Positions 22,863 to 33,779 of a stretch of DNA of 64,000 nt are shown piece by piece; position 1 is the first letter of the stretch; every line of letters begins with the position of its first letter. The stretch comes from Mallotus nudiflorus. Lineage: Eukaryota > Streptophyta > Magnoliopsida > Malpighiales > Euphorbiaceae. Made by a program: the position numbers and the translations under genes. The stretch lies in the NCBI GenBank assembly GCA_947683625.1, contig CANTUR010000595.1:327001-391000 (forward strand), given 5' to 3'. The notes below the pieces were generated by a model. That model was not told where the DNA came from. It saw only the letters and a program-made list of their open reading frames with translations, and searched no databases.

Positions 22863-24785
22863 TGTAGGCGGCGAGATTTGGTCATGCACCTAAATGTTGA
22901 CGACCACGGCACTGTGTGAGTTCGGGGCTCACTAGAAAATATATAGTGGGCTTAGAGGCCCAAAATCGAAATGGAGTCACCACCCGGGTGAAAGTTGAGA
23001 CACACTGTACAGCAACTGGATTCCATATGAGTTTCCAGAAACCATCATCAGAGATCGGGTTTGAAAACTGGGTATAGGCTTTTGGAATGTCCACCCAACC
23101 TTACGGTTGGACTCTGTGTGTTTTTTATATTTTATTACCTTTGATTACTAATTTATTTCCTTATTGATATGTAAATTGTGATTGGTTTCCAATTTTATAT
23201 TTTATTCCAAGTTTGCACATTAATCCCATTTCAGGCTTATATCCCCGACATTCAATCACAAATAAATAAATAAACAAATAAAAATAATTTACAACCATGC
23301 ATTCCAAATAAAAAGGGAAAAGAGATTAAGAATTATAACTTTTTGGTGCAAATAAATATAAAAATACTAAAAATAAACCATACATAAATAAAAAAAATAA
23401 ACTAATTAATTATACAAATTAATACTCTAAAAAATAAATAAAGCAACATCTAGTGATTAAAAATCACCAAATAATTCCTGCAACATATACAAATTAATTC
23501 CATACAATAACAACAATAATATTTACAAATCATCAACACATAGTGTGCACAAAAATAAACGATAATAAACTCATAAAATAATCCACTAAATATCATAAAA
23601 AGAAAAATAACATGGGAACAATATCAATCAACATAGGAATCATGCATAATTTCAAGAAATATAACAAATTAAACACGAAAATCCTGCCAAATATGCAAAA
23701 TACGAATGGAAAATTATGGCATAAAAAGGCAGAGTTCTATCAAAGAGTCGTCGCCTCTTAACCAAGGGAGGATGCCTTCATCGCCTCTTCGTGAAAGGGC
23801 GACACCTCTATGAAGAGACATTGCCTTTTCAACAGAGGCAGGAACACTCTACATTTCTTACATCCTAAGAAATATGACAATCATGCAAATAACAAGAAAT
23901 AAACGCAAATATACCATATTAACAATCAATATTCAATATCTCATGCAACTATGATCCTCTATAAGCTTAAAATAAGTAATATAACTAAAAAACACACAAA
24001 ATAACAACAAATCAAAGCTTTTAATGAAGATAAAAACTCAAAACTTAAAAATAGAGAAACTCATTGACTTGGATGTGCTTGATGCTCCTAACTAAGCCCT
24101 CAGAGCTTGGTTGATGGAGGAGTGGCCTTAAATGCAAGGAAGGTTCCCTCTTCTTCTCAAGAATCAAGTACTTTAAGTTTCCAAGTCTCCTCCCTTCTTC
24201 TTCCTCCTTTCTTCCTTTCTTTTTTTTCTTTCTTTCCCTCTTTCACTCTATTTTTTCCATACCCTTCTTTCTAAAAACTAGCCACCACTTTATCTCATGC
24301 TCACATATTCCCTTTTAAAGCCTCTCACCCTTTTTTCTTTTTCAATTTCCCAAAAACCCATTCTCACCCTCTCCCATTGCCTTTTTTCATTCCCTAGGCT
24401 CTTTCCTCCTTTTTCTTCTTTCTTTTACATCCAAAAATTACCAAATCCCCACAGGTGGACTTCCAACCATTACCATTAATGGCATTTAATGCTGCAAAGA
24501 GTGGGTGTGATGAGGCATCACCTCATCAACACCTAGGGTAAAGAGGCAATGCCTCTTCGTTGAGGCGATCGCCTATTCACCTGGGCCAAGTCAAAGCCCT
24601 TGGGTCAAGAGGTGATGGACTTGGGGTTCTATTTTGGGCTTGGATATGGTTTTTGTGGGCTTGGCTTAATGTTTGGGCATTGAGAGTCAATTTTAAAGAA
24701 TTCTCGGGCTCCCCTTGCATTCAAGACTTGAACTTTCTCATCATCGAACTTTCATTGCGGGCTGATCAAACTGACAGTGTCCACA
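22863..24785 (-). repeat. TE2 3' LTR
   Basis: On the minus strand it runs from TGTGGACACTGTCAG at 24785 to CGCCTACA at 22863. It is co-linear with 39803-41707. GC-palindrome clusters lie at about 23735-23845 and 24508-24575. Confidence 0.94.
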
Positions 24786-24804
24786 ATTTGCCCTTTTAGT
24801 TTTT
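24786..24804 (-). other. TE2 polypurine tract
   Basis: Minus strand AAAAACTAAAAGGGCAAAT lies directly before the 3' LTR and matches the tract of TE1. Confidence 0.8.
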
Positions 24805-24879
24805 TGAAAAATTGAATTTTTGAAAACAATTTTTTAAAAAAGCAACATGCACATCAAATAAAGAGTAAGAACAACATAC

Positions 24880-25390
24880 TTAACCTGCGAGCTTCACTTA
24901 GGCCATTAGTCTTAGGAATTCAAACCCAAGAGGTCGAGCTTCTTCTCTGAAATATGACCATGTTCCTTGAATTTTCTTGGCCCAACCAATCACTCATTAG
25001 TAAATTTATCATGGATCTCAAATATGGCTCAATTTTCACTTAGTAGAGATAGGAGGGAAATATAGTCATGATACTCGGGTTAAGCTAACTCAATTAGCTA
25101 CTCATTATAAATTTCACGTGATTCCCAAGTTTTCTTGGCTCGAGAAGTCACTTAGTAGAAGAAATAAAGTGTAAGTGTAAGTGTGTTCCTTAAGTTTTCC
25201 TAGCTCGATTAATTATGCATTATAGTTTGCCGTGAATCTTTAGCATGGCCCAACCTCCACTTAGTAAAAAAAGATGAAATGTAACCATGTTCCTCAAGTT
25301 TTCCTGGCCCGATCAATTACTCATTATAATTTGACGTAAAACTCAGGTTTTCCTGGCTCGAGAGTTACTCAGTAAAAGAAGAATTACTTC
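24880..25390 (-). repeat. TE2 3'-UTR tandem repeats, first array
   Basis: Diverged units contain CCTTGAATTTTCTTGGCCC-like text and AATCACTCATTA, spaced by about 100 bases. Read on the minus strand (GAGTAATTGATCGGGCCAGG) they are related to the 48-bp units of TE1. Confidence 0.75.
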
Positions 25391-25392
25391 AA

Positions 25393-25590
25393 GGATTCAA
25401 ACCCGACCAAACACTTGCTCTTTTCCGCACTTTAGGGATTCAAACCTGACCAGACACTTGTTCCTTTGCGCACTTCAGGGATTCAAACCTGACCAAATGC
25501 TTATTCTTTCATGCACTTCAAGGATTCAAACCCAACTAGATGCTTGTTCTTTTACACACTTCAGGGATTCAAACCTGACCAAATGCTTCC
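25393..25590 (-). repeat. TE2 3'-UTR tandem repeats, about 45-bp units
   Basis: Five copies of a unit containing GGGATTCAAACCTGACCAAA followed by TGCTT and a T-rich end. The repeat differs from the TE1 array and from the neighbouring array, so the 3' UTR has amplified more than one motif. Confidence 0.88.
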
Positions 25591-25888
25591 TTTTTTGATG
25601 CTTCAATCAAATCATTCTTGTCCAAAGATCAATTTTTGGGTACACTCGAGCAGTGATACGAAAATTCTCCCCCCCCCCTTTTTTGTAGGTCCTAGGCCAT
25701 TCATTGTTTTATTTCATCAAGTAGGCCTCACCCTCTTCTCCTCATCTCCCTTTCAATTTTCCTCCCTTTTCCCTAACTATATAAATTCTCACTTTTCTTA
25801 TCCAAGGGTCACTTTCACCTTTTCAATCATTCCTTTTATCTCTTTTCCTCCCTTTTCTCTTTCTCCCTTATTCTTTGTATTTTCTGAC

Positions 25889-28622
25889 ATGGACACCGTA
25901 TGGACCCCAGATTTGCCCACGTGGAACGCACTGACACCTATAGTGCACACTTCTGAAATTTTTGGGCTTAATATTGGAGATAAGATCCCTCTATTTGCAG
26001 ACGTGCGATCCCACATCTGTGGCTTGGCCACCATAGAGGTTAGTACTCAATTTCTTTAATTTTTCTTGCAAACATCCTCAAATAGTATCAGGTTACTATT
26101 CATACACATATATTTATGAATTTGACTGAAAGAAATCGAATGTTCTTAATCCAAAATTAAAATTTCAAATCATCCTGTTAGATTACCGACACAAAGAGGC
26201 ATCATCTCTTCAATGAGGCAATCACCCCATTGATTAGGCAATTGCTTCTTCGTGAAGAGGCATTCGCCTCTTCGAGTTAGGCTTGTTCTCAAAAAGGCAA
26301 ATTGCCTTTATATAAAGAGGTGTCGCCTTATCACTAAGGTGATTGCCTCTTCGACAAAGGCATCGCCTTATCACTAAGGCGGTCACCTCTTCAACAGAGG
26401 TAGTGACAAGATCCAGTAAAAATATTGAATTTTTATTATGTAAAATAACAATTTTACTCCTTTAGCTCAATGCCCACACCCTCAAGGGTGCTAGGAACTT
26501 TAGCGATGCACATATCTGGTATGACGAGCTTCCTGAGGCTGTACAGACTCGGATTCATGATACCGAGTTCTTTGACTTTATCCTAGCGCTCCTACCACAT
26601 CAGGGGTGTACGGACTATCAGTCCTTGCATGCCCTGATGGAGAGGTGGTCTAACACTACCCATACCTTTCATCTTCCTTTCTGGGAGTTCACCTAGATCC
26701 AGTGGCCTTCACTGTAATTACCAATATTGCTTGTGCTGGAGATTTTGTTCCCTTCGATGCTAGCCTTCATCAGTTATCTCCTGACCATCTCACTTTCATC
26801 GAGCGTCTACTTGGGATGGTCCCAGACATGAAGGGGACCCACACAATGAAGCTTGAGTCAATCAAGAGCTTTTACACTCACACCAGAGTTGAGGTAGCTA
26901 CTACACCCCTTCAGATCGATCAGGGGGTGCACGCTTTCCTCGTTTACCTCATGGGCACTACTCTCTTTACAGATACAGCCAACTCTATGGACTTTAGCTT
27001 CCTAATGCCTCTAAGGGACCTAGACTTGGTGGTGACCTACGATTAGGGCAGTTATGCCTTAGCTTATCTTTACAAGAGTATGGATGAGATGATGCACAAA
27101 GCTAGACGACTCTACGATTTTTGGCATGCCATACTGGTATTTTATTTTATTTTTTCTCTCTTTGTATTCCATTCCAACTGTGATTGTTCAATCTTACTAA
27201 CAATACTTTTATTTCTCTTGTAGGACTGGGCTGTAGAGTTGGAATTGATAGTGAGGATCACCAGGGTCATTAACACTCCTTTCCCTATAATGGCGAGGTG
27301 AGGTCCCAGCTGGGCTTGGAGGAGGCTTATGGCTCGTGTTTATATCCATTGTAAGCGGTTGAACACACTTACTTATGATGAGGTATGCACCTACAAATGC
27401 AATTGAAATTAGCAATAAACTCATTATTCAAATTCACATACTTACTTATTTATTCTTGCAGCTATGCTCGAACTTGTAAGGCCCTCGGGCTGGGTAGACA
27501 TAGGCCATGGTTCGCTCCATCCCTCTGTCTAGGAAGAGGGTTTTGCTTAAAGGCCCTGATTATAGAGTGTGGTTCCTCAGGGAGAGGATACATCAGCGGC
27601 AATCAGGAGCGCGAGTGAGGCATCCACCTATTGCTCCTCCCTGATACATCTTCTAGGTGCTTGAATTAGATAGAGATGAGCTCGATCATGCCCTGCAGAG
27701 AGAGGATGCTGCAAACTATTATGAGCAGAGGAAGTCTTACTATATGGATTTTACATGAGCTCATCTTTTATAGCAAGTGCCTCTTTTTGAGCCTACACTT
27801 CAGGTAAGCATGCAATGTTTTATTTTATTTATTATTTTATATTTACTTACAGATGTTGTTCTTTGACTTATTTTTCACCTTTAAGGCAGCCACTAAGGCA
27901 CCTACTCCTTGCCCTAGGCCATCTGCACATGAGAGGCCTCATCAGTGCCCATGCATCATTCCCAATGGTGAGGGTTCCTCTTTTAGGGCGCCATCATCGA
28001 TAGAGCCCTCTAGCTCTAGACCCCAAGTAGTGGTCGACGGACTCACTACCACTCCCAATCTGCTGACTCATTGTTGGATGCCCTCTAGTAAGCTCTCTCA
28101 TCAATTTTTGATGCTGGATATGACTCTGGAGCCAACATTCTTCCTAGAGGCTACTACCTATGTAAGTTTTATTCTCTAACAATTATGTTCTAAAGTCTTA
28201 TAACATATGGTTAATTCTAACATTATCAATAGAACATATACCTCAAGATCAGGGAGAGTACATGTACCGAGTGGTTGAGGCCCGTAGGGACTTCCTAATG
28301 CAGGTGATGCAGCAGTGGAAGGTACACACAGAATATGCTCGATTTCTATCTATATGCATGCTTTCATGATTTCTTACCTTTTGTTGTGCTTTAATAGGAC
28401 TGAGATGAGGCCAGCCAAGCTAGGATCACTCCTTTAGAGTGCCAGCTCATCTCTCTTTAGGTTTAGGGTGATGAGAAGGAGGAGGTAGTTGAAGAGGAGT
28501 CCGAGGATAGCAGCAAGGATGATGAGACTGATCCCACTGATGCTTCTATGGATGAGCCAGCCAATGAGCCTGTGGACAAGCCAACTGATGAGGAGGCTGA
28601 CGAGTCAGATAGTAATGAGTAG
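25889..28622 (+). pseudogene. TE2 antisense gene A: intron-containing plant mobile domain gene
   Basis: A seven-exon gene, antisense to TE2: 25889-26038, 26466-27136, 27224-27382, 27462-27803, 27886-28161, 28233-28321 and 28398-28622. Introns begin GT and end AG, and the first five exons fit phase 0. The product is about 640 residues. Exon 2 carries the PMD: ALMERWSNTTHTFHLPFWEF near 26635, FLVYLMGTTLFTDTANS near 26935, FLMPLRDLDLVVTYD near 27000 and ALAYLYKSMDE. Exon 7 encodes an acidic tail ending TAG at 28620. Lesions: a one-base deletion near 26693 (exon 2 is 671 nt, against 672 in TE1), TAG at a Trp codon (27044-27046), seven stops in exon 4, and a probable indel at exon 6. PMD proteins MAIN and MAIL1 act in the nucleus on transposon silencing; function here is unproven. 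The ATG choice follows the shared exon 1 start. Confidence 0.85.
26190..26405. repeat. GC-palindrome cluster in intron 1 of gene A
   Basis: At least eight short palindromes, such as GAGGCATTCGCCTCTTC, AAAGGCATCGCCTTATC and AAGGCGGTCACCTCTTC, spaced about 24 bases apart centre to centre. It lies wholly inside the intron (26039-26465). Confidence 0.85.
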
Positions 28623-29051
28623 AGAGGACCCTTTGCAGGTTTTGTTAGCATAGGGGTGTCCTTGTCTAGGAACATTTAAGGGTTTACATTATTATTCTCT
28701 TAATATCTAAATTGATTTTTATTTGATTAACCCCCCCCCCCCCTTTTTATGCCTTCATATTTTGCACTAAGAATTTTTTAGCAAAATTTTGCATGAATGA
28801 AGGCATTTTATCTCTGAAATGCTCTATTCTAACCCTATATATTACAACTTAGAAAATTCCTAAGAATTATAAAGGTGTCACCTTTTCACATAAAGGTGTC
28901 ACCTTAACGTAGAGGCGAACGCCTTTACATGCCTGCCCTGCAGTTATAAAAACCCCTAAATCTTCTTCAAAATCCCTAATCTCTTTATCTCATCGTTTCC
29001 CCTATTCTTCCTTCCCAGACAGCATTCTGATCCCCAATCGTGACTGAGAGA
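28623..29051. other. Spacer between antisense genes A and B
   Basis: No frame. Contains a C13-15 tract (28730-28743) and a GC-palindrome cluster at 28868-28935 (AAAGGTGTCACCTT repeated, GAGGCGAACGCCTT). The second half would serve as upstream region of gene B. Confidence 0.55.
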
Positions 29052-30241
29052 AGCTTGAAATAGCTATAACCAAATTTGAAAAGTCTAAATGGCAAGTCAT
29101 GGGCTAGATTGGAGCCATTTCACATATCTACCTTCTAATCTTTGGATGCTAAGAAGATCAACTTCTCATTTCTCCATGTTCTTACTCAGTTTTAGGATTC
29201 TTAGAAACATGTTTTCTGGTTCAACACAGTGGAGATCTACCCCCTACCAAAGGAATTTGAAGCTATCCTAGGCTCTCACATAGATTTTGCATGACAGATT
29301 GTTATTCCTTTAGTCGCAACCCTAGATTTTCACGCCATCTAATACCAAATGGAAAGATTTTTCAATATGTCCCCTCAATCTTCTCTTCGTCATATTTTCG
29401 ACAATAAAATCCTACTTAGCCCTTTTGTAGAGACAGTAGCAGCTATAGATAACAGCGAGGTTCCCTGACCTTGAATGATGACACTCTGCCTATATGCTTA
29501 ATTCTTATTGGTCTCCCCTTCTAGTAACTGTGACCCAAAGATCCTGCATGTTCTGGACCAAGTAGAGAGTGGACTAAACCCTTTCCCCCTCATATTAGTT
29601 GAGACCATTATCGGACTTAATAACTTTTTTGAGACTAGAAGATTTTCTAGGAGTCCATTTCTATTAGAGGTGGGTCTCTACTTTCTTTTTTCATTTCCTG
29701 CTTTTCATCATTCTTATCCATTTTTCACTCCTACAGGTTTGGTTGTAAGAGAAGCTGAGGTTGCTCGAACCACTCAAGGACATTGCTCACTACAAGGCCA
29801 AACAACATCGCACTCAGAGACTTCATCCTGTCCCGAAGGATATCTACAACTGGTTATCTACATTCCCTGACACTTTGATTCAGTGGATGTGCCCATGGTG
29901 GAGACTACGACACATGACCCTCTGGTCTTACACCTATTGTGTTCCTTTGACCGGCCTCTATTTTGCCACCTTCTATAATCTGGCTTAGTTTTGCAGACAA
30001 TATGGACAAAAATAGCAGATTGTGGAGCTTGTTCATGAGTTTGAACTAGGGCCTTTTTCTCAGAATTTTGGACAACCTGGTTGCTATTTGGCCTCAGAGG
30101 ATCATTCAAAGGTCCATTGAATACAATGGAGATCAGTCTATCGATAACCAGTACAAAGTGTGGGTTCAACTATAACAAGTAGAAAAGGCTAAATTTACAA
30201 GAAATAGAAGGACAATGGCATTACAGGCATTGAGTGCCTAA
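29052..30241 (+). pseudogene. TE2 antisense gene B: two-exon DUF7745-like gene
   Basis: Exon 1 (about 29052-29669) can be followed in one frame with stops: FLHVLTQF, KHVFWFNTVEIYPLPKEFEA near 29210, QMERFFNMSPQSSLRHIFDN near 29350, then NCDPKILHVLDQVESGLNPF near 29530 and LVETIIGLNNFFETRRF near 29600, ending LLE. A GT...AG intron (29670-29736) follows. Exon 2 begins VWL (29737) and continues LRLLEPLKDIAHYKAKQHRT; it ends TAA at 30239-30241 after an indel near 30060. The pattern QFWD...F.F..VE..P..EEFEAILG and the later AETI.GL....RF.GSP.LL.VW resemble the plant domain DUF7745, as remembered, not searched. It converges on pol, leaving 410 bases between. Confidence 0.62.
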
Positions 30242-30651
30242 GAAAGTCACAAAAGAAGTATACGATATTATATCAATTTATGAAACTTAGTCTTTTTATG
30301 TACTTTCTTTGTTAAATGAGATTTCCTTTTGAGTTAGATATACGTGTAATAAGCATTTAACGCAATGTTTATAATAATAAAGGCAATCCATTCCATTTAA
30401 TTTAAGCACGATGTGACTATACAATTTTGCTTCTTACATATCTCTTATTGTTAATTGGCTTACCCTTACAAATTTTCTAACTACCTATTTTCTATTTTCT
30501 CAATCTCTCTTTTTACATGTCCTTTACTTTTTCCTGGGCTGCCTTTTCAAGTTTTCAACCCAGCAGGACTTTTTACCTTTTTTTTTTTTCTTTTTTTGTC
30601 TCTAACTTTTGCCTATACAGCCTCTTTTGAGGTTTTCTCCCTAGCAAGACT
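30242..30651. other. Spacer between TE2 pol and antisense gene B
   Basis: No gene. Homologous to 12317-12721 in TE1 and the region where convergent sense and antisense transcripts would meet. Confidence 0.6.
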
Positions 30652-31800
30652 TTACAAAAAGTATTTCTTGAGCTTGTCCATATTGATGGACTCTTTGAAT
30701 TCATTTCCCTCCAAATCAGACAAAATAGCAGCCCCTTTTGAAAACAGCTTCTTCACTTGGTAGGGACCTTCCCAATTCGGCTTGAACTTTCCCCTAGATC
30801 AGTCATGATTGGCCTACTGAGCTTTAAGACCAAGTCACCCTCTTTGATCTTGCCTAGCTTAATCTTCTTGTTATAAGCCCAAGCTATCCTTTTCTAATAC
30901 AATTGAGAGTGATAGATAGCCTTCAATCTCTTTTCATCCAACAAAGTTAGTTGTGCTAATCGGCTTTCTACCCATTGGTACTTAGGGATTTTAGACTCTA
31001 GGAGAACCCTTAAGGACTGAATTTTAACCTCAACTGGTAATATAGCTTTACATCCATATACTAGAGAATACATAGTGGCTTCTATTGATGTTCTGGCAGT
31101 GGTTCTGTATCCCTATAATTCAAACTGTAGATAACTTGCCTAGTCTTTGTAATTTTCCAATATCTTGGCCAAGATTCTCTTCACATTCTTGTTTGCTACT
31201 TCTATAGCTCTGTTAGCCTGTGGTCTGTAAGGGGATGATCTATGATGCTCAATCTTGTATTCTTCTAACAGGGTGGTCGTTTCTGCCCTAAATTGAACAC
31301 CATTATCAGTGATGACCTAATTAGGCAAACCACACCAGCAAATTATGTTCTTCTCTATGAACCTGACCATCTGTTTTGCTCCTACAGTGGTGAATGATTC
31401 TGCTTCTACCCATTTAGAGAAATAGTCAATTGCCACTATGATATAACGATGTTAGTTAGATGCTTTCGGCCTTATCTCTCAAACAATGTCAATTCCCCAT
31501 ACTGCAAATGGCCAAGGAGAGGTTAATCCCTGAAGTTCCATAGAAGGCAGGTGGCTCTCATCGCCATATACTTAGCGGTTGTGGCATTTCTTTACATACT
31601 TCATGCAATCTGCTTCCATAATTAGCCAAAAGTACCCTTAACGGGTTATCTTTTTAATGAGGACTGTTCCATTCATATGAAGCCCACATACACCATCATG
31701 AACTGCTTCCATGATCTTATGTGCCTCACACTTATCGATGCTTCTTAGGTGTACTCCAGTTGGCATCCTTTTATACAACATCCCGTTGTGGCTAATAAAA
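30652..31800 (-). pseudogene. TE2 integrase relic
   Basis: Minus strand. The core includes a FRAETTTLLEEYKIEHHRSS-like block near 31270, SPYRPQANRAIEVANKN near 31215 (the catalytic Glu is in IEVANK) and the C-terminal KFKPNWEGPYQVKKLFSKG near 30770, with the end KKYFL and TAA at 30654-30652. Upstream, the N-terminal zinc-binding region near 31590 is present but interrupted. Stops such as the one near 31130 make it inactive. Better preserved at the C-terminus than the TE1 copy. Confidence 0.82.
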
Positions 31801-31999
31801 TATCATGATAACATCCTCAGAGACATCCTTTCTTTTCGATCGACTTCCTCAAGGAATCATCCTATCTCGAGATACTATTATAGATCATAAAACCAAGGCT
31901 TCTTCGCTGGGTCAATCAACATTATTCTGATCTCCTCATAACAAGGAATTCGGGCCCGTACAAAGATAAGAGGCTTCATTTTTGCTTGTTTGCCTCCTT

Positions 32000-32417
32000 C
32001 CTATGTCGAAGCCAGGGTAGCCAATGCATCTGCCATCTAATTCTCCTCCTAGGGCAAGTGTACAAATTTGTATTGCACGAAGGATAATAGGATCATGGCT
32101 AAATGATCCTAATATGGCTTTAGCTTTTCTTCCCCCACTTCTCATTCCTTAGCGATCTGCTTTACTACCAACATCGAATTCCCATACACTGTCACCTCTT
32201 CTACCCCCACATTCGTAATTGCTTACAAATAAAAAATGCAAGCTTCATATTCAGCTTGGTTGTTAGTGACCTCGAATTCTAGCCTCTTTGCCATAGGGAT
32301 TACTTCTCCTTCTAGGGAGACTAAAATCATGTTGATGCCTACCCCTCTACTGTTCACTGCTCCATCAAAGTACATTTTCCAGGTCTGCATTTCTCTTGCC
32401 CCTAGGTGTTCATCCAA
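32000..32417 (-). pseudogene. TE2 second (archaeal-type) RNase H relic
   Basis: Minus strand. WKMYFDGAVNSRGVGINMIL near 32360 keeps the first catalytic Asp, and TNNQAEYEACIFYL near 32250 keeps the Glu. VYGNSMLVVKQ near 32185 has Asn where Asp is usual. DALATLA near 32010 marks the C-terminus. This second RNase H supports membership of the Tat lineage. Confidence 0.85.
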
Positions 32418-32469
32418 AAATTCTAACTCCTATTCTTGTCCATTATCTACCAAATTTTGGGGTAAGAAG

Positions 32470-33700
32470 TCTGCCACAGCTCTTCCTTTTATCACCTTTT
32501 TAGTAACATAGTCTATATCAAATTCAGTAAGTAGGACTAACCATCTGAATAATTTCCCTATCAATGATAGAGTCTGCTGGAGATATTTAAGGGGATCATG
32601 CTTAGAAATTGCTTGAATCCTGTAGGACTGGAAGTAATGTCATAACTTCTTTGTTGCCTTAATTACAGCCAAACAAGTTCTTTCTACTAGACTATAATTA
32701 GTTTCATAAGGCAGAAGCTTCTTACTTAGATAATTCATGACATGCTTAACTCTCCCTTCTCCTTCTTGAGCCAACATTACACCAATCGCATCTTTCTCTA
32801 TAGCCAAGTAAAGAATTAAAGGTTTCCTTAGTCTTAGCGGCTGCAAAACTGGAGGATTCATTAAATACTTCTTAATAGTTTCAAAGCCTTATTGACACTT
32901 GTCATCCTAGATAATCGACTGATTCTTTTTTAAGAGCTTAAAGAGCGGCTCACAAATGGTAGTTAGTTTGGCTATGAACCTGCTGATGTACTATAGCCTT
33001 CCTATAAACCCTCTAACTTCTTTCTCATTCTTTGGTGCAATCATTTCTCTGATTGCTCTGACTCTATTTGGATCCACCTCTATACCTTTTTGACTGATAA
33101 TGTGTCCCAATAGTTTCCTAGACGTCACCTCAAAAACATATTTCTTTGGATTCAGTCTGAGATTGTACTTTTCATCTCTTGCCATGAACTTATCTAAGGC
33201 TTTGAAATGCCCTTCTTTGGTCAAAGACTTCACCATCATGTCATCTACATACACTTCTATCTCTTTGTGGATTAGGTCATGTAACAGTGTAGTAGCCATT
33301 CTTTAGTAAGTAGCCCTTGTATTTTTCAATCCGAATGGCATAACCGTGTAACAATAAACACCCTACTCAGTAATGAAAAAAGTCTTCAACTTGTTAATCA
33401 CTACCATCATGATCTGATTGTATCATAAGAAGTCGTCCATAAAGGAGTATATGGCGTTGGAAGCTGCACTGTCGACTAAGGTGTTAATATGTGGTAAGGG
33501 AAAATTATCCTTAGGTCAAGCCTTGTTCAAGCCCCTATAGTCCACACAAATCCTGACTTTACCATCTTTCTTGGGAATTAGGACTATGTTAGCCAACCAC
33601 TGGGTGTCATCTACCACTTCTAAGAACTTCTCTTTCAGCTACTTTTCTACTTCTTCTTTTACTATGAGAGCCCATTCTAGCCTTAGTCTTCTCTTTTTCT
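32470..33700 (-). pseudogene. TE2 reverse transcriptase and RNase H relic
   Basis: Minus strand. IPKKDGKVRICVDYRGLNKA near 33570 starts the fingers; FPLPHINTLVD near 33500, SFMDDF near 33440, VMPFGLKNT near 33340, the catalytic VYVDDM near 33255, and LGHIISQKGIEVDP near 33110 follow. The RNase H part includes LYLAIEKDAIGVMLAQEGEG near 32810 and YSLVERTCLAVI near 32690. Stops include TGA or TAG at positions where TE1 or family consensus has Trp, Arg or Gln. It would convert element RNA into cDNA; it cannot now. Confidence 0.88.
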
Positions 33701-33779
33701 ACTTTATCAGAGTGATGTGAGAATACGTGGGAATCCTATGTGCTGCAATCTCTCTATCGATCCCAGGCATATCCTCATA

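Noticed and set aside
26190..26405. CRISPR-like array
   Set aside because: Units are spaced regularly, but the palindromes vary, spacers are not unique 30-40-mers, and this is plant nuclear DNA.
29858..30169. Minus-strand frame of 103 codons
   Set aside because: Opposite strand of antisense gene B exon 2, which has the better-supported reading and a counterpart in TE1.
30455..30763. Open plus-strand frame of 102 codons
   Set aside because: Antisense shadow of the TE2 integrase C-terminus and its downstream spacer; phenylalanine-rich, with no recognisable features.
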